The notes under the pieces are model-generated. The model saw nothing but the letters and a program-made list of their open reading frames with translations. It searched no databases and was not told the DNA's origin. The position numbers and the translations under genes are program-made. This document shows positions 20,453-31,929 of a DNA stretch of 64,000 bases, one piece after another; positions within the stretch are counted from its first letter, which is position 1, and every line of letters begins with the position of its first letter. Source of the DNA: Peromyscus leucopus (lineage: Eukaryota; Chordata; Mammalia; Rodentia; Cricetidae); the NCBI RefSeq assembly GCF_004664715.2, contig NC_051071.1, forward strand, positions 8,025,231 to 8,089,230, given 5' to 3'.

Positions 20453-22757
20453 CAGGAATTTCCACATAAGACCTGAGAAGGTTTAAAAATAAGGGGAGAG
20501 GGGCTTTAGAACACATAAATGGAGTCAAAAACAGCTTCCTAATTATGTCTCTCATGTGGGCTGAGGTACAGAGATGTCATGGCTTTCAGGCTTGAGCACA
20601 GGATAACTGATTTGCCCAGGAACCCAGAGGCATCTCCAAGGCACACAGAGTGCTGCATGGCGGATTTAGCATTTACTCATACAGACAGAAAAGGTTTGTG
20701 GGCCAGCTGCATGCTACCTGGTGGCAGCATGGGCCCCAGAATTGGGAGTGTAAGAGTGACTTTCCTGGGTACCTCTGCCATGTTGGGAAGCCAAACAGGG
20801 TGGAGCCAGCAGCCAAAGCCCCTGCTTGGCTCCTAGCCACACCTGCCTAGCAGTTTAAAGCAGTGATTAAAAAAATTTACAGATACACAATAAAGACAGA
20901 TTCAGACAAAAAGAAACCACTAAATGGGTCACGATATGTTTTTAAAATATGCATAGGCTTGGGAGAAAGGAAAAAGAGTATAGATAGTTATAGAAAAAAA
21001 ATAAATAGTTTTAAAAAAATAAAGGCTTTAAAAAAGACAGTAAAAATAATATAAAAGAAATAAGCCACATGACAATGGAAAATACACAGAGAGTCTGGAT
21101 TATGTATGTTATTGCATTTTTAAAAATTTTTGACCATTAATGAGCTAACTGCAGAGAGACATTTGAATGTGGGGGCTACTAAATTAAACCAACACACACA
21201 TTAAAGGTATCTTGACTTTGAAATTTGGGTCTAAGGATATGTTGCTTTGGAAAAGAGGTTCTGCTTTTGTTTCCACAGAAGATGAGAACCTATGGACTGC
21301 TTCCAGGTTAATATGATTTGATCAAGCAAGATCCCCTGAAATGTCTCTGATGAGAAGAATGACCCAGGTGATCCAACATCCATGACAGCTTCAAGGCTAC
21401 TGGCTGAGATGGACCAACCACACAAATACCCCAGTCAGGACTTGACCATAATTCTAAATTTCTTCAGGATCTCCATAAGATTACCAGTGCCCCGAATCAG
21501 CAGGAAGTAGTACAGAAAACTATGCCCAAATTCCCAAAATATTGTTTATGAATGTTTGTTTTCATTTAAATGACGTTGGTTATAAATGGTTAATGGTCAT
21601 AGTCAATCTCATTCTAAAGAAGGAAGGAGGATATGATATATATAAATGATGGGGGAAAGGGTAGATTATTAAGATAATAAAAAGAGGTAATAATTGAATC
21701 TACTTTAATCAAAAAAAACTATTAATCTCAAAATACTTTACAATAATATGGATTTTGGTTTATTGATACAAATTTAAGGTCATTTTGTTATATGTATATT
21801 TCTACTCTTGTTTAAGGAATTTGTTTATGTAGCTCATTTAAAAATGTAATGTATAGTTAAGAAATGCAAATTAATTAATAGTCATCTATAATAGTCAAAC
21901 TTATAGTCATGTTAGTTAGATTTTCTAGATATACAGAAATGTATTTCAGATGAACAGGTAATCTTCAAATACTTCAAAGACCTATAGAATATGGCATTTA
22001 CTTAGACTTTTCTCGACAGTGAGACACATCTGGTCCTGGCAGCACCAATTACTTCAAGAGAATGATGGGTATCAAAGAAGCTCCTTATAAAATTTGCCAT
22101 CAATGTGGCAAGGCTAGCCATTTGGGCAAAAAACTGCTCTTTCCTGGACTGCTTAACAATATGCTGTATAAATTGAACATACAGAACCCACAGGAAAATG
22201 ACTGCTGAACTTAGCAAAACAAGATGGGACAATCCTCCAGGGTTCCTGCTTCATGAAAGAATTTGCCAGACATCTTACAGGACACAGAAGAATGCAATTG
22301 ACAAATTTTGCCAAAGTAGGCAGGACAGTCCTTCAAATTTCCTGCTTCACCAATAAATCTGCCAGACACTCTTGGCCTACAAAATGAAGATGGATGCCCT
22401 ACAACATTACAGAAGAAGTCTAGGTAACTGTCCAGGCAGCCAGATGTCTCTGTCATTTCTAGAATTTTGGAAGTTGCTTATAATACACTTCCTTTTTACT
22501 CAGATAATATTGTATCCTACTGGGGTCTTTGATGGAATTGAAGACTAGATAGTTATAATTACAGTTCTCCTTAGTTATGACAAAAGATAAATTAGATATA
22601 ACCTTAGCCTCACAAAGATAAGATAGATGATAGATTTTTTTTTAATTTTGCCAAATCAAATAGACTAAACATTGTGACTCTAATTCTTGCTTGACAACTG
22701 TTTTGTTATATATAATTTTGCTATGTTAAAGTCAAAACCTCCATTTTTAATTAGACA
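20453..22757 (+). pseudogene. ERV internal region, gag-derived remnant
   Basis: About 2.3 kb of decayed internal sequence with stops in all frames. The only recognisable protein motif is a Gag nucleocapsid knuckle: Cys codons at 22095 and 22104 and a His codon at 22119 in one frame, with the final Cys codon (22135) displaced by one base after a run of six A. An imperfect tandem duplication of about 96 bp follows (22223-22400). No pol or env similarity is seen. The length is far short of a complete provirus, pointing to a deleted or non-autonomous element. Confidence 0.6.
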
Positions 22758-22769
22758 GAAAAGGGGAAA
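22758..22769 (+). other. Polypurine tract of the ERV
   Basis: GAAAAGGGGAAA immediately precedes the TGATGTGG start of the 3' LTR, the expected place and composition for plus-strand priming. Confidence 0.75.
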
Positions 22770-23129
22770 TGATGTGGAGTGTCCTGTATACTGCAAATAT
22801 GTGTTGTTTTTATTGGTTGGTGAATAAAGCTGCTTTGGCTTATGGCAGGGCAGAATATAGTCAGGCGGGAAAGCCAAACTCAGTACAGGGAGAAAGAAGG
22901 GCAGAGTCAGAGCAATGCTAGCAGCTGTTGGAGGAGTAAGATGCCAGAGCATTACCTGTAAGCCATGGGCCACATGGCGATGCACAGACTGATAGAAATG
23001 TGTTAATTTAAACGTAAGAGATAGATAGTAATAAGCCTGAGCAATTGGCCAAGCACTTATAATTAATGTCAGCCTCTGAGTGATTATTTTATAAGTAGCT
23101 GTGCAGAAAAATTTCTGGCTATATAACCA
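22770..23129 (+). repeat. 3' LTR of the ERV
   Basis: Starts TGATGTGGAGTGTCC and aligns with the 5' LTR almost throughout, without its AT expansion. The last 30 bases diverge; the CA at 23128-23129 is my proposed end. An AATAAA at 22823-22828 has become AATACA in the 5' copy. A 177-codon open frame on the opposite strand (22680-23213) covers the LTR and has no retroviral character. Confidence 0.8.
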
Positions 23130-23135
23130 TTTACC

Positions 23136-24337
23136 TGAAGTCACACTGACATGGACTTCAGTAAGACATTGGTTCCAAGTACACAAAGCCAGAGACAAAG
23201 AAAGAGCTTTCAAAAATGGATCTTTCTATATCCCACCTTCCTCTGTCAAATCATGATTATTCCATTATAATTAGAAAGTCTATTATTGCTGATTAATACT
23301 ACAACATTGTTAAAGTTTTGTGTTTTCACATGGTATGAAAAGAACTCATATGAAATCAATAGGCTCATGAATAAGGTTGACAAATTATAGGGATTAATAT
23401 AAAATACATTGAAATAAGTTTAGAACTGGAATAGAATTATCTACCCACAGGTCAGAACAAAACTGAAAGTGTGGTTCATTCCATTAACATTGTTTCTTCA
23501 TGATTAATGAACACTGAAGACCCTGTGTTGGATTTTGGAACGATAGAAATTCAAATACTGTATAAGTAATAATTTCTCCCATTTCATTTAAAATGACAAT
23601 TTCTGTCATATTGAATACATATTGCCTAGTAAGTTGCTAATGGCCTCTTTTTGCATACTTTTACTCAGAATATTGACAGAAAATATTTCAGTGGTTGTAC
23701 AATCCTGTGAAAAATACTATTATGGCACATCTCTAAAACTCTGTTTTAATATTTTACTTTAAAACAACATTTAAAAGATAAAGATAATTTTGAGCTGTTA
23801 TTTTAGCTATTCCTCATTTATAAATTGCAACAAAGTCTCCCAATCAGTTTAAAGAAATTCGACCTCCCATCTTTGTCCTTTGCTTCCCAAACTATCTGGG
23901 TATCCTGAACTAAACTATGAAGAAACAATGAATCTAGAAACAAAAACGTCATACACTGAACTGAGGTAGTTTAAAAAAAAATAAATCTGATGCATGGATA
24001 GACAGACTTAAGACTACCACATTCCAGTGAAATTTATGCCTAACCTGGAAGCTGGTGTTACACAATAATATGATGCAGCAGAAATGGACCTGAAGGAGAA
24101 GAGCAGGAAAGAGGGGGAAAAATGAATGCAGAAAGAACACAAATGGGAAACTATACTTATTCACACAGGGAACATTTGGATGAGGCAAATAGGGGTCCAA
24201 TCTTGCAAAGGAACTGGCATGGCAAAGGAGAACTCAGTCAGTAGTCAATAGGAAATGAATGCTTTCTAACAATTGTTTGTCTTGGGTTCTTCCCCTAAAT
24301 CAGAACGGACATAATGCAAGACCTTAAGGGTCCTATT
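23136..24337. other. Unassigned sequence
   Basis: AT-rich, no recognised repeat or gene. An 83-codon minus-strand frame at 23949-24200 has no recognisable motif. Confidence 0.4.
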
Positions 24338-24476
24338 AGTTAACAGAGGGACTGAAGAAATAAATGTGATGTAAGATGATATGTTTTCTCATAGAAGTTG
24401 GCAGAAATGATATTTATTGAAATTAACCTGGAAATAACTGATGAATGATAGGAGGAGAAACAGAAGGTATAAAAGT
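24338..24476 (+). repeat. Direct repeat copy A (about 140 bp)
   Basis: It aligns end to end with 25711-25851: shared blocks include 'gaagaaat-aatgt', 'tgtaag', 'ttttctcata', 'aatgatattta'/'aatgacattta', 'ctggaaa-aa-tgat' and 'aatgatagga'. Identity is roughly 80% by eye. I do not recognise the family. Confidence 0.8.
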
Positions 24477-24489
24477 TACCAACGAGAAG

Positions 24490-24660
24490 CTTTGGGGTGC
24501 CCAGGGAAGCATCTGAACTTTGGTGCTCTATATCTGAGTTCCAGCATATCCCTCACTACCAGCATAACCTTGAACAATTTATTTTACCTTTCTTAGGTTG
24601 GTCTTCCGCAATTGAAGTAGGATAGTGCTCATGGAAATTACCTGGCACCAAGTGGGCTCA
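24490..24660 (+). mobile_element. MIR SINE
   Basis: 'ctgagttccagc', 'cactaccagcataaccttg' and 'aacaatttattttacctttc' match the MIR core that reads as '...cttactagctgtgtgaccttgg...'. Sense orientation, old. Confidence 0.7.
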
Positions 24661-25068
24661 ACAGTGCAGCAATCATTCCTGTTTCCCTGGAAAAACACAA
24701 GGGAAGCTACAATGGAGTGCTGGCCATTAGAACACAAAGGGATAGTGGAGGAGGTTACTCCAGAAAAATCACACCTTGCAGTGGTGGATTTCAACTAAGT
24801 GTAGACTATTTTAAATTACATATAATTTTATGTCCCATTCAAAGAGATTCAAAATCAAGGAAGACAGAGCTAGGCAATTCAAGTGATGTTTTGATTAAGG
24901 GTCCAGCCTTTGAGAAAAATAGTCTTATGGGCCTTGGTTACTGGCTGAATGTAGTATAAAACTTAAAGGAGAGAGTAAAGGATCCTCAGGATAGGGAGGT
25001 ATTAATCTAAATTAAGGAGTCTTTAACAGACTAATGAATAAATGCAGAATTTAAGAATCACCCTTGAG

Positions 25069-25227
25069 GGCCAAACATGGTGGCACATGCCTTTAGTGCC
25101 AGCACTTGGGAAGTGGGAGCAGGCAAATCTATAAATGTGAGGCCAGTCTGGTCTACAGAAAAGCTCCAGGATAGTCAGGGCTACACAGAGAAACTGTCTG
25201 GAAAAACAAAAACAAAACAAAACAAAA
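25069..25227 (+). mobile_element. B1 SINE with target-site duplication
   Basis: Full B1 order: 'catggtggcacatgccttta', 'ccagcacttgggaagtggg', 'gaggccagtctggtctacag', 'cagggctacacagagaaac', then a (CAAAA) tail. Flanked by 'cacccttgag' (25059-25068) and 'cacccctgag' (25228-25237), a 10-bp duplication with one mismatch. Open frames across it are repeat shadows. Confidence 0.92.
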
Positions 25228-25538
25228 CACCCCTGAGCATTAGTTTATATGGTATTTTTCAAGGAAAAAAATCAATGGCTTTAATCAGATATTAAAGTAT
25301 CTATTTGAAGCAGTTTAGTTTCATGAGTCATGGATTAAAAGAAGAACAGTTGACATACCCAAAAAATGGAAAATGCAGAATGGCATATTTAGCCTGGGGT
25401 GCATCCTCTAGAGAACTGGTTATATGACTGGCAATGTGGTATGGAACTTGTTCTGAAGATAAATTAGGAAGCATCCATGGAAAGATTAGGAGAACTCAAT
25501 AGGAGTGGAAGATAAAGTGACCTGAAAATGAAAAATGA

Positions 25539-25710
25539 GGGCTGGGGAAAGGGCATAGCAGGTTCAGTGTGCTTGATGTGCGAGCATGAAGACCTGAATT
25601 AAAACTCCCAGCACCCAACCCTTAGAAAGTGTGGCTATGAGTGACTATAACTATCATGTTGAGGAAGAGACAGAAGGATCACGGGGGTCAGGCATGCAAA
25701 ACACCAGGCC
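25539..25710 (+). mobile_element. B4 SINE
   Basis: ID-like head 'gggctggggaaagggcatag' and 'gagcatgaagacctgaatt', then 'cccagcaccca' and a B1-like part 'gagacagaaggatcacgggg'. This is the composite structure of B4. It ends right against direct repeat copy B. Confidence 0.8.
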
Positions 25711-25851
25711 AGTTAATAGAGGGACCGAAGAAATCAATGTCATGTAAGCGAATGTATTTTCTCATACAGGTTGCCACAAATGACATTTAGTAAAATTAAT
25801 CTGGAAACAATTGATAAATGATAGGAAGAGAAACAGGAAGCATAAGCGTTT
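25711..25851 (+). repeat. Direct repeat copy B (about 140 bp)
   Basis: Second copy of 24338-24476, same orientation, 1373 bp downstream. It starts immediately after the B4, so either the B4 inserted at the edge of the repeat or it removed the upstream part of it. Confidence 0.8.
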
Positions 25852-26569
25852 AGTAGGAAACCCTGATTCAAATGAAAATGGTGAAAAGGTATAGAGCAGG
25901 ACACCCCAAATCCTCTGCTTTTTGCACATACACAGGAGCAAGAGAAGGAACAATTCAAAAAGGAGAGAGGTCAGTGATAGAGAGCCCTGAGAAAGTTCTC
26001 GTGAGTCAATGTAAATCTCCCAAGAAGAGCCTGGCATTAAAAGGCAAATGTTTAATGACAGGATGAATGAGCATTAATTAATATACTTGTTCTAAGGTCA
26101 AGCATTTTCTCTGAAAAAACAACAACAAAAGAAAAAAGCTTCAGTTACCAGCTGATTCCACTACAATTCTGTTTCAATAGCTTGCTCTGGTCTATGAAGG
26201 AAGCAGAGCTGGAGTGAGGTAAGACCACTGGGTGTAGCTTTAGCCATAATACCTGGAGCTACCATTTCCAAATGAAGACTACCCCAGTAGCCATAGAGAC
26301 TCATTCAAATGCCAATGTCTTCTATGAGCCTCTGTCCCCTGCTTTGATTTGTGGTGAAGGCTAAGCACAGAGGGAAAACGTCAAATAAAACATTCACCGT
26401 ATCCATAAAATACCTTCACGTTACAAGAGGATAATCCTGCTTCTTTCAACTAGCTAAAAACTGACCTTCCCTTGCTCAAAACTGCCTGTAAGAGTCCCAG
26501 GACAGGTTGTTCTGACATTCTTTTAACATCATCTCATCATCACAGCCAAAACTAATCACAAGAATATTA
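25852..26569. other. Unassigned sequence
   Basis: No gene or repeat recognised; an A-rich tract (aaaaaacaacaacaaaag) at about 26116-26136. Confidence 0.4.
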
Positions 26570-26830
26570 CCCGTTGACAGGTGCATTTATTCTGTCAATT
26601 AAATCAGATGGTTAAATCGAAATGTGCCCCAAATCTCTCTTGTTTGCATTATCCATATTGGCGTTTCTTGGCCGTGGTTCATTGCTGGCTGGAAGTCATC
26701 CAGCCCCCACAGAGTCACTTTGCAATATTGTGCCAGCAAGTTTCCATGCTCTGCAGCAACCGCTCCAGCGAGGCCAGCACAGCACTACAGGACTGACCTG
26801 GAATGTTAGATCGCTTCACTAAGATTTATT
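26570..26830. promoter_or_regulatory. Candidate conserved noncoding element
   Basis: Balanced, repeat-free sequence in an AT-rich setting, with 'gtcaattaaatca', 'tggcgtttcttggccgtgg' and 'tttgcaatattgtgcc' (C/EBP-like dyad 'ttgcaatat'). All three + strand frames are open for 61-71 codons but share no known motif. Conservation was not tested. Confidence 0.25.
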
Positions 26831-28509
26831 AAAAAATGGAAGGAGGGAGACTTAGATCAATGTTTTTGGAATGGGAGAGGATATATCGCCTCATGGCTAA
26901 GCACAGGCGACACGTGGGCAATGAAGCGAAGACGCTAAAGACAGGCAGTGGAAAAGCACGGGGAAGGGCAAAGCCAGCCAGACTCCTGCAGCTCCCCAAA
27001 GTGACCAAATAACAGCAGTCTCCAAAGAGTAGTTCCTAATTTTAAACCTTTACTCCAAGAAGATGTGCAAATACACTGACCAGGGGTAATAAACCAGAAT
27101 TCCACTGAACCAGTTCTTCTGTTCCTCCATAAAAGTACAGAGGGTGAGTCTACACAACATTGTGGCTATAATGCCTGTTAAAGACAGATCTATGATTTTG
27201 CTTCCTGGTATGCAGGGGATGGGCCAGAACATTTTGGATTCCATTTCAAAATCCTTTGATTTTTTTTTCCGGCCAATGACATCCTATAAGCACAGTTGCA
27301 AAAATGCCTGGCTTCTGTAGAGTACATTTGAAAATCAAACACTCTACTTTAGAGAGTATGAATAGAAAATACAAAAATGAAATGGAGAAGTAATAAGTAA
27401 AAAAACCTAGGGTGTAAACAAAAGTTGACATCTTAGATGATAATGGTAGAGTCACTGGAGGATGTCATGTTCTCTAAAGATGCGTTTGGATATAACTACA
27501 AACTTCATCTGTGTATTATCTACACACACATTAGACCCCTAAAGGGCCTAATGGCCTCCTTAAAGCATTTCAGGTTGTCAAATAAACACATGTACTTGTG
27601 ACTTTTAAAAATCTCAGCATGGTATTACCTGACCATAATATCAGGAGGTCTCTAATCCCTATAAACTATATTTAGTTTCCTTTCTGTCAGTGTACATCAT
27701 ATGCCCAAGGAACCCAGATGATTTTCTACAATGTTTTAGGTAAAGATAAATTACTGATGTTTTTATCAAGCTTTTTACTTTTAAAGCATAGTACATTTTA
27801 GTTACTTAATGTTGACTTTAATAGTTCAGTCCTCACTTAGAGTTCAGATCTATGTATGATTTGTCTTTGAGGGCAGTTGTGGTCAATCAGATAAATACCC
27901 ATGTTAGCCAATTTAAAAGACAGGTATTCTACGCACTTGAAAGAAGTACTTGAGCCTTTTTGGAAAATCTTGATTGAACATTTCTCTTAAAATACACATT
28001 CTATGCCCAACAGAATTAATTCATCTCCAATTTAGCTAATTAGCATATAAATGTGAATTACATGTGATAATATATATGTATATATATTGGGAGTGGCAGA
28101 AAAAACACAGCTATCATGTATGCTCACTCTCCAGTTCAAAGGATTTATTGTCCAGGAGTTCTGAAATGACACAGCCAATTCAGCAAGATTGAGTTGCTCC
28201 CTAATGAAGAAGAGGGATTGGAGAAATCTTCCAATAGGACCAGATGTAGAATAAGGCTCAGTCTCTGCTATAAGTAATTATTTCTCAAAGATGTGACAAT
28301 AATTGAATAGGATTTATTTCCTAGGGTTTTAGGTCTACTTACAATTTTTAAAAAATAAATGTAATAATATCTGTCTTTGGGATGTTTCACTGGCTTTGCC
28401 TACATAGTAGCTACAAGCGAATTTGCTATGTCATATAAGAGCACTATGGGGAGAAAAATAGCTTGCCTCTATATGCTTCTAGGTTCTTTAGCTGGGTTAT
28501 ACATTAAAT
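26831..28509. other. Unassigned AT-rich sequence
   Basis: No gene or repeat recognised apart from a short (TA)-rich patch near 28068-28088. Confidence 0.4.
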
Positions 28510-28712
28510 CAGTGTTTCTCAACCTGTGGGTCATAACCCCTTTGTGGGCCATATATCAGATATCCTGCATATCAGATATTTACATTACAATTTACAACAG
28601 TAGCAAAATTGTAGTTATGAAGTAACAACAAAATAATTTTATGGTTGGGAGTCACTACAACATGAGGAACTGAATTAAAGGGTTGTGGCATTAGGAAGGT
28701 TGAGAACCACTG
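28510..28712. mobile_element. URR1-type hAT-Charlie MITE with 8-bp TSD
   Basis: A 203-bp non-autonomous DNA transposon. Terminal inverted repeats are cagtgtttctcaacc and ggttgagaaccactg. Internal landmarks are 'gggtcataacccctttgtgg', 'atcagatatttacatta', 'agtagcaaaattgtagttat' and 'tttatggttgggagtcac'. It is flanked by cattaaat (28502-28509) and tattaaat (28713-28720), an 8-bp duplication with one mismatch, the hAT length. An 'atatcagata' stretch is locally repeated. A shadow open frame crosses it. Confidence 0.93.
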
Positions 28713-28720
28713 TATTAAAT

Positions 28721-29834
28721 GGACATAAGACAGATTAACAATAGAAAAGACAGATCTCATTATGTATGCATGCATAGAAGTCCCACAAAAATATGATTCA
28801 AAGAGTGCCAGATGATTGAAGTTCAGACAGCAGCCTGAGCTATAGAAAGCAATGGGGTCTTCTGGAGGAATATAAAGATAAGTTATGAGAAAGCAAAGAG
28901 AAGAAAGACATAGTATATAAACATTACCTAGTCGTGTGGATAAAAATTCTATAAAATAGTGAAAGTTGTCTAAAAGCAGCCCTCATCCTAATGTAAACAC
29001 ATTTCACTAAAATATAGGCTTGCCTTATAGATGTAAATTTCTTTTGCAAAGGGCAGCTTTGCAGAGCTACTACTATGTCCACATTTTCTCAAAATAATCT
29101 GCTCAAAATATGCCTAACAAGTATATTTTAGGGTGTCTTATTCTAGTCTCCACAGTCACATTTAGGGATGGTGTGTGCCGAGCCTCAGCCATACCACAGC
29201 AAAGGTAAAAGTAACTGTAACCATTTTGTGTTTCAGGTGTCATGTGAACTGTTTTACTATATTATATTAATTCAGTGAGTTTATGAAATGTGGCTTATGT
29301 AATGGTAGTGAAACTAGAACCTAGAGTCTCAATAGTTGACCATAATTACAAAGGACAGAAGTTAAACAGCAACCATTCAAGTCCTCCTGACTGTAAAGCC
29401 TGAGCCCTTAACCTCTATGTCCTGTTCCATGTTCAGCCACATATGGAGTGTGTCATAGGTGGAGACCTCAGTATAATACAAACTCATTGGACGAGAAAGT
29501 GAGTCTTAGCAACTCAAGAATTCAGACTCTTTATTGGAGAAAAAAGGGAAGGGGGTAGAGAGAGAAAAGGAGTGTAGTAGAGGGCAGGTGGAAGGGAATA
29601 GGGAGAAGGAAAAAAATGGTTTGGTAAAATGTCACACACTAAGCCACAGTTCTAATTTTTGTCATTTTGTACAAGACAGATCTATTTAATGTTTCTCTTT
29701 TTGCCATTAACGATTTGATAATTCTAAGATGTGTCACACTCAGATAAGAAGAAAATGGCTGGACATACTTTCAAATCAATTAAAAATGGAAACTATGATA
29801 AACATCTCTAATGGGTTTATGGCTACTAATTTTG
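28721..29834. other. Unassigned sequence, purine-rich patch
   Basis: No gene seen. 29530-29620 is a purine-rich tract (GGGAAGGGGGTAGAGAGAG-like) of low complexity. Confidence 0.4.
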
Positions 29835-30140
29835 TGTGCGCTATGGTCTAAATGTTTGTGCCTCCAATTCCTGTGTTGAAATCCTAACCTCCATGGTGGT
29901 GAACTTATGTAAAGAAATCTTTAGGTGACTAGAAAATGAAATGGGTCCCTTGAGGAAGCATATTTCCTTTCTACCCCATGAGGACACAGGAGGCAGAAGG
30001 AGCCATCCATGGCCCCAACTCACCAGATGTCTAGTCTTCTATAACCTTAACACTGGATTCGCCAAGCTCCAGAACTTTGAGTCATGTATTTCTGTTGCAT
30101 GGTATCATGCTGTTGCAACTGGGAAGAATTAAAACTGATA
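29835..30140 (+). mobile_element. MLT1/MST-type MaLR LTR
   Basis: 'ctatggtctaaatgtttgtg', 'cctgtgttgaaatcctaacc', 'ccccatgaggacacagg', 'ctcaccagatgtc', 'aagctccagaactttgag' and 'tatttctgttgcatgg' occur in the order of ancestral mammalian MaLR LTRs. Sense orientation; part of the middle is missing. Short open frames on both strands have no meaning. Confidence 0.8.
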
Positions 30141-30549
30141 CGCTTTGAGCACATGTGATCTAACTTATCCTACCGCATGCTGATGCTGCCCTAACTACCT
30201 TATCGAGCACTTATCTGGGAGGCTATAACAGCATGCATCTATCAGTACATTTTATAGCAATATTTCAAAAAGTCAAGCACCCTAGCCTCTGTGAGCATCC
30301 CTTTGCTCTGGCTGCTGAATCCTGGAGATACTTCTATGAACATCCTCTAACAAGAGGATTCCAGCACACTTAGATTGAGTGTATTTTACCTTGGCCCTTG
30401 CTAGAGTTCACTCTTGATAGAAATGTGTTCACACCACAAGGCAAACACAAGTACTTTGAAGCAAATAATTTAAAAATAAAAATGATGTATTCTCTTTTTC
30501 ATGCTTCATATTTTTGTCTTTCTCCATTGTGGAAATCCACTAATCTTTA
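30141..30549. other. Unassigned sequence
   Basis: No gene or repeat recognised. Confidence 0.4.
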
Positions 30550-30670
30550 TTTTTCTCACCTGAGACAATATCTTACTATTTAGTTCAAACTTGCCTTAAA
30601 TATATAATCCTCCTGCCTCCCTTCCTGAATGCTAGGATTATAGGTGTGTGCCACTAAGTTCACCCTAGCA
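30550..30670 (-). mobile_element. B1-like SINE, antisense
   Basis: 'gagacaatatcttactattt', 'cctcctgcctcccttcctg' and 'aatgctaggattataggtg' followed by 'tgtgccac' match an inverted B1. The 'tgtagaccaggctggcc' part is shortened and decayed. Confidence 0.75.
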
Positions 30671-31014
30671 ATTTTTTCAAGTATTCACAAGTTAAACTTG
30701 CCTCATATTCATCCTAACTATGGTAAAACGAACCTATTTGGATGGTCTCATTGTTAGCTAACACCAAATGTTCCAACAATCTTAAACAACAAAATCTTCT
30801 CTACAGTTTAGAATTTATTTCAATCCTCACATCTTCCATGAGGGTTCCTTAGAGACAACTTCTGTAATTGTATTTCAGATGCAAGGACCTTCCATAACCT
30901 CTGTCTCTTCTAAACAGCCAAGGCTATATGTCTGTATTATGTTTGGGACTCAGCTTGGTACCACTCGAGGTCTGGAATTGTTCTTTAATTGTTTGCATAT
31001 TTCCCCAAAATACA

Positions 31015-31195
31015 AATCTCTCCATAGAGATCATAAACCAAGGGAACAGACTTTGTTTTGTATTTTTTCTTGTGCTCTAATTTAGTCTCCTAAGAGAAAA
31101 AGTATATTTAAGTCCTTAAAAATTTACCAAATATGTTCCTAGCATGTTGTGAACACAGTAGTGACCCAAAAATAGTTGATGAATTTAAATAGAAT
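31015..31195 (+). mobile_element. Possible L2 3' end
   Basis: 'agagatcataaaccaaggga', 'cctagcatgttgtgaacaca' and 'aaatagttgatgaat' follow the L2 3' end order but are heavily diverged. Confidence 0.4.
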
Positions 31196-31519
31196 TCCAT
31201 CATCTTAGTAGCTTCAAATTTCGAAATTCAACTTCTTGAAAAACTGAATTCCCCACTCCAATCCTCTGATTATTAACCAGTGAAAAAGAAAATTTTACTG
31301 AAGTCAGCAAACTCTAATTTGGATAATTAGTTTCATTAAACAATTAGATACTATAAGCTACCAGAACTCTTTAAGATGAAGAGCATTACAAGGCATGACA
31401 TGAAGCTGTCATTAAATAAACTGAAAAAAAAAACCATGAAGTTCTCTTGTATAGACTTCTCTGTCTTGACTTGGGAGATTCAGAACTGGTTTTCAAAGCA
31501 ATTGGTAATAAACACTGGC

Positions 31520-31560
31520 TATATATATATATATATATAATGTATATATGCATATATACA
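31520..31560. repeat. (TA)n tract
   Basis: About 10 TA units followed by tatatatgcatatata-type variants; self-complementary. Confidence 0.95.
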
Positions 31561-31929
31561 TTGAAAAACCATACTAGCAATCTTCAATACTTTGAGAATA
31601 TTGTCTACCCTATTAAGAAATTGAATATAAAAATAGACCAAAAGCACAACAAATATTTAATTTTCATTCACAAATTAAGGCTATGTTTGAATCAATTAAT
31701 TCTAAGCTTTCTAACTCAGACAAGATTTTTATTCCCAAAGTCAAATAAGCATCATAGTAATGCCAAGATGTATGAAAGAAAAGAGATCCCTGGAAAATGG
31801 CCAGAATTCTCCAATTTCATCCGATGCAGGTCCTTTTCTTTGGGTTGAGTCTTGGCATCATTATTTAGTGACTTCACTTGGGAAAAGTGGGTATTAACCC
31901 TTTTTTCCTATTTTCCATGAGATTTTTAA

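Larger units (their letters stand above)
20013..23129 (+). mobile_element. Endogenous retrovirus remnant (mys/mysTR-like)
   Basis: Two direct LTRs of 417 and about 360 bp flank about 2.3 kb. A primer-binding-site-like sequence follows the 5' LTR and a polypurine tract precedes the 3' LTR. The internal part has no intact gag, pro, pol or env. One nucleocapsid-type zinc knuckle remnant is visible near 22095-22137, broken by a one-base shift. 'TTTACC' occurs just outside both ends (20006-20011 and 23130-23135), a possible 6-bp target duplication, as expected for ERV2-class integrations. The LTRs resemble the mys/mysTR group of cricetids. The LTRs differ at many positions, so it is not a recent insertion and is presumably non-autonomous. 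Confidence 0.8.

Noticed and set aside
22680..23213. A 177-codon minus-strand frame over the 3' LTR.
   Set aside because: Antisense to the LTR, no motif of any viral or host protein; a related but shorter frame lies antisense to the 5' LTR. Explained by base composition.
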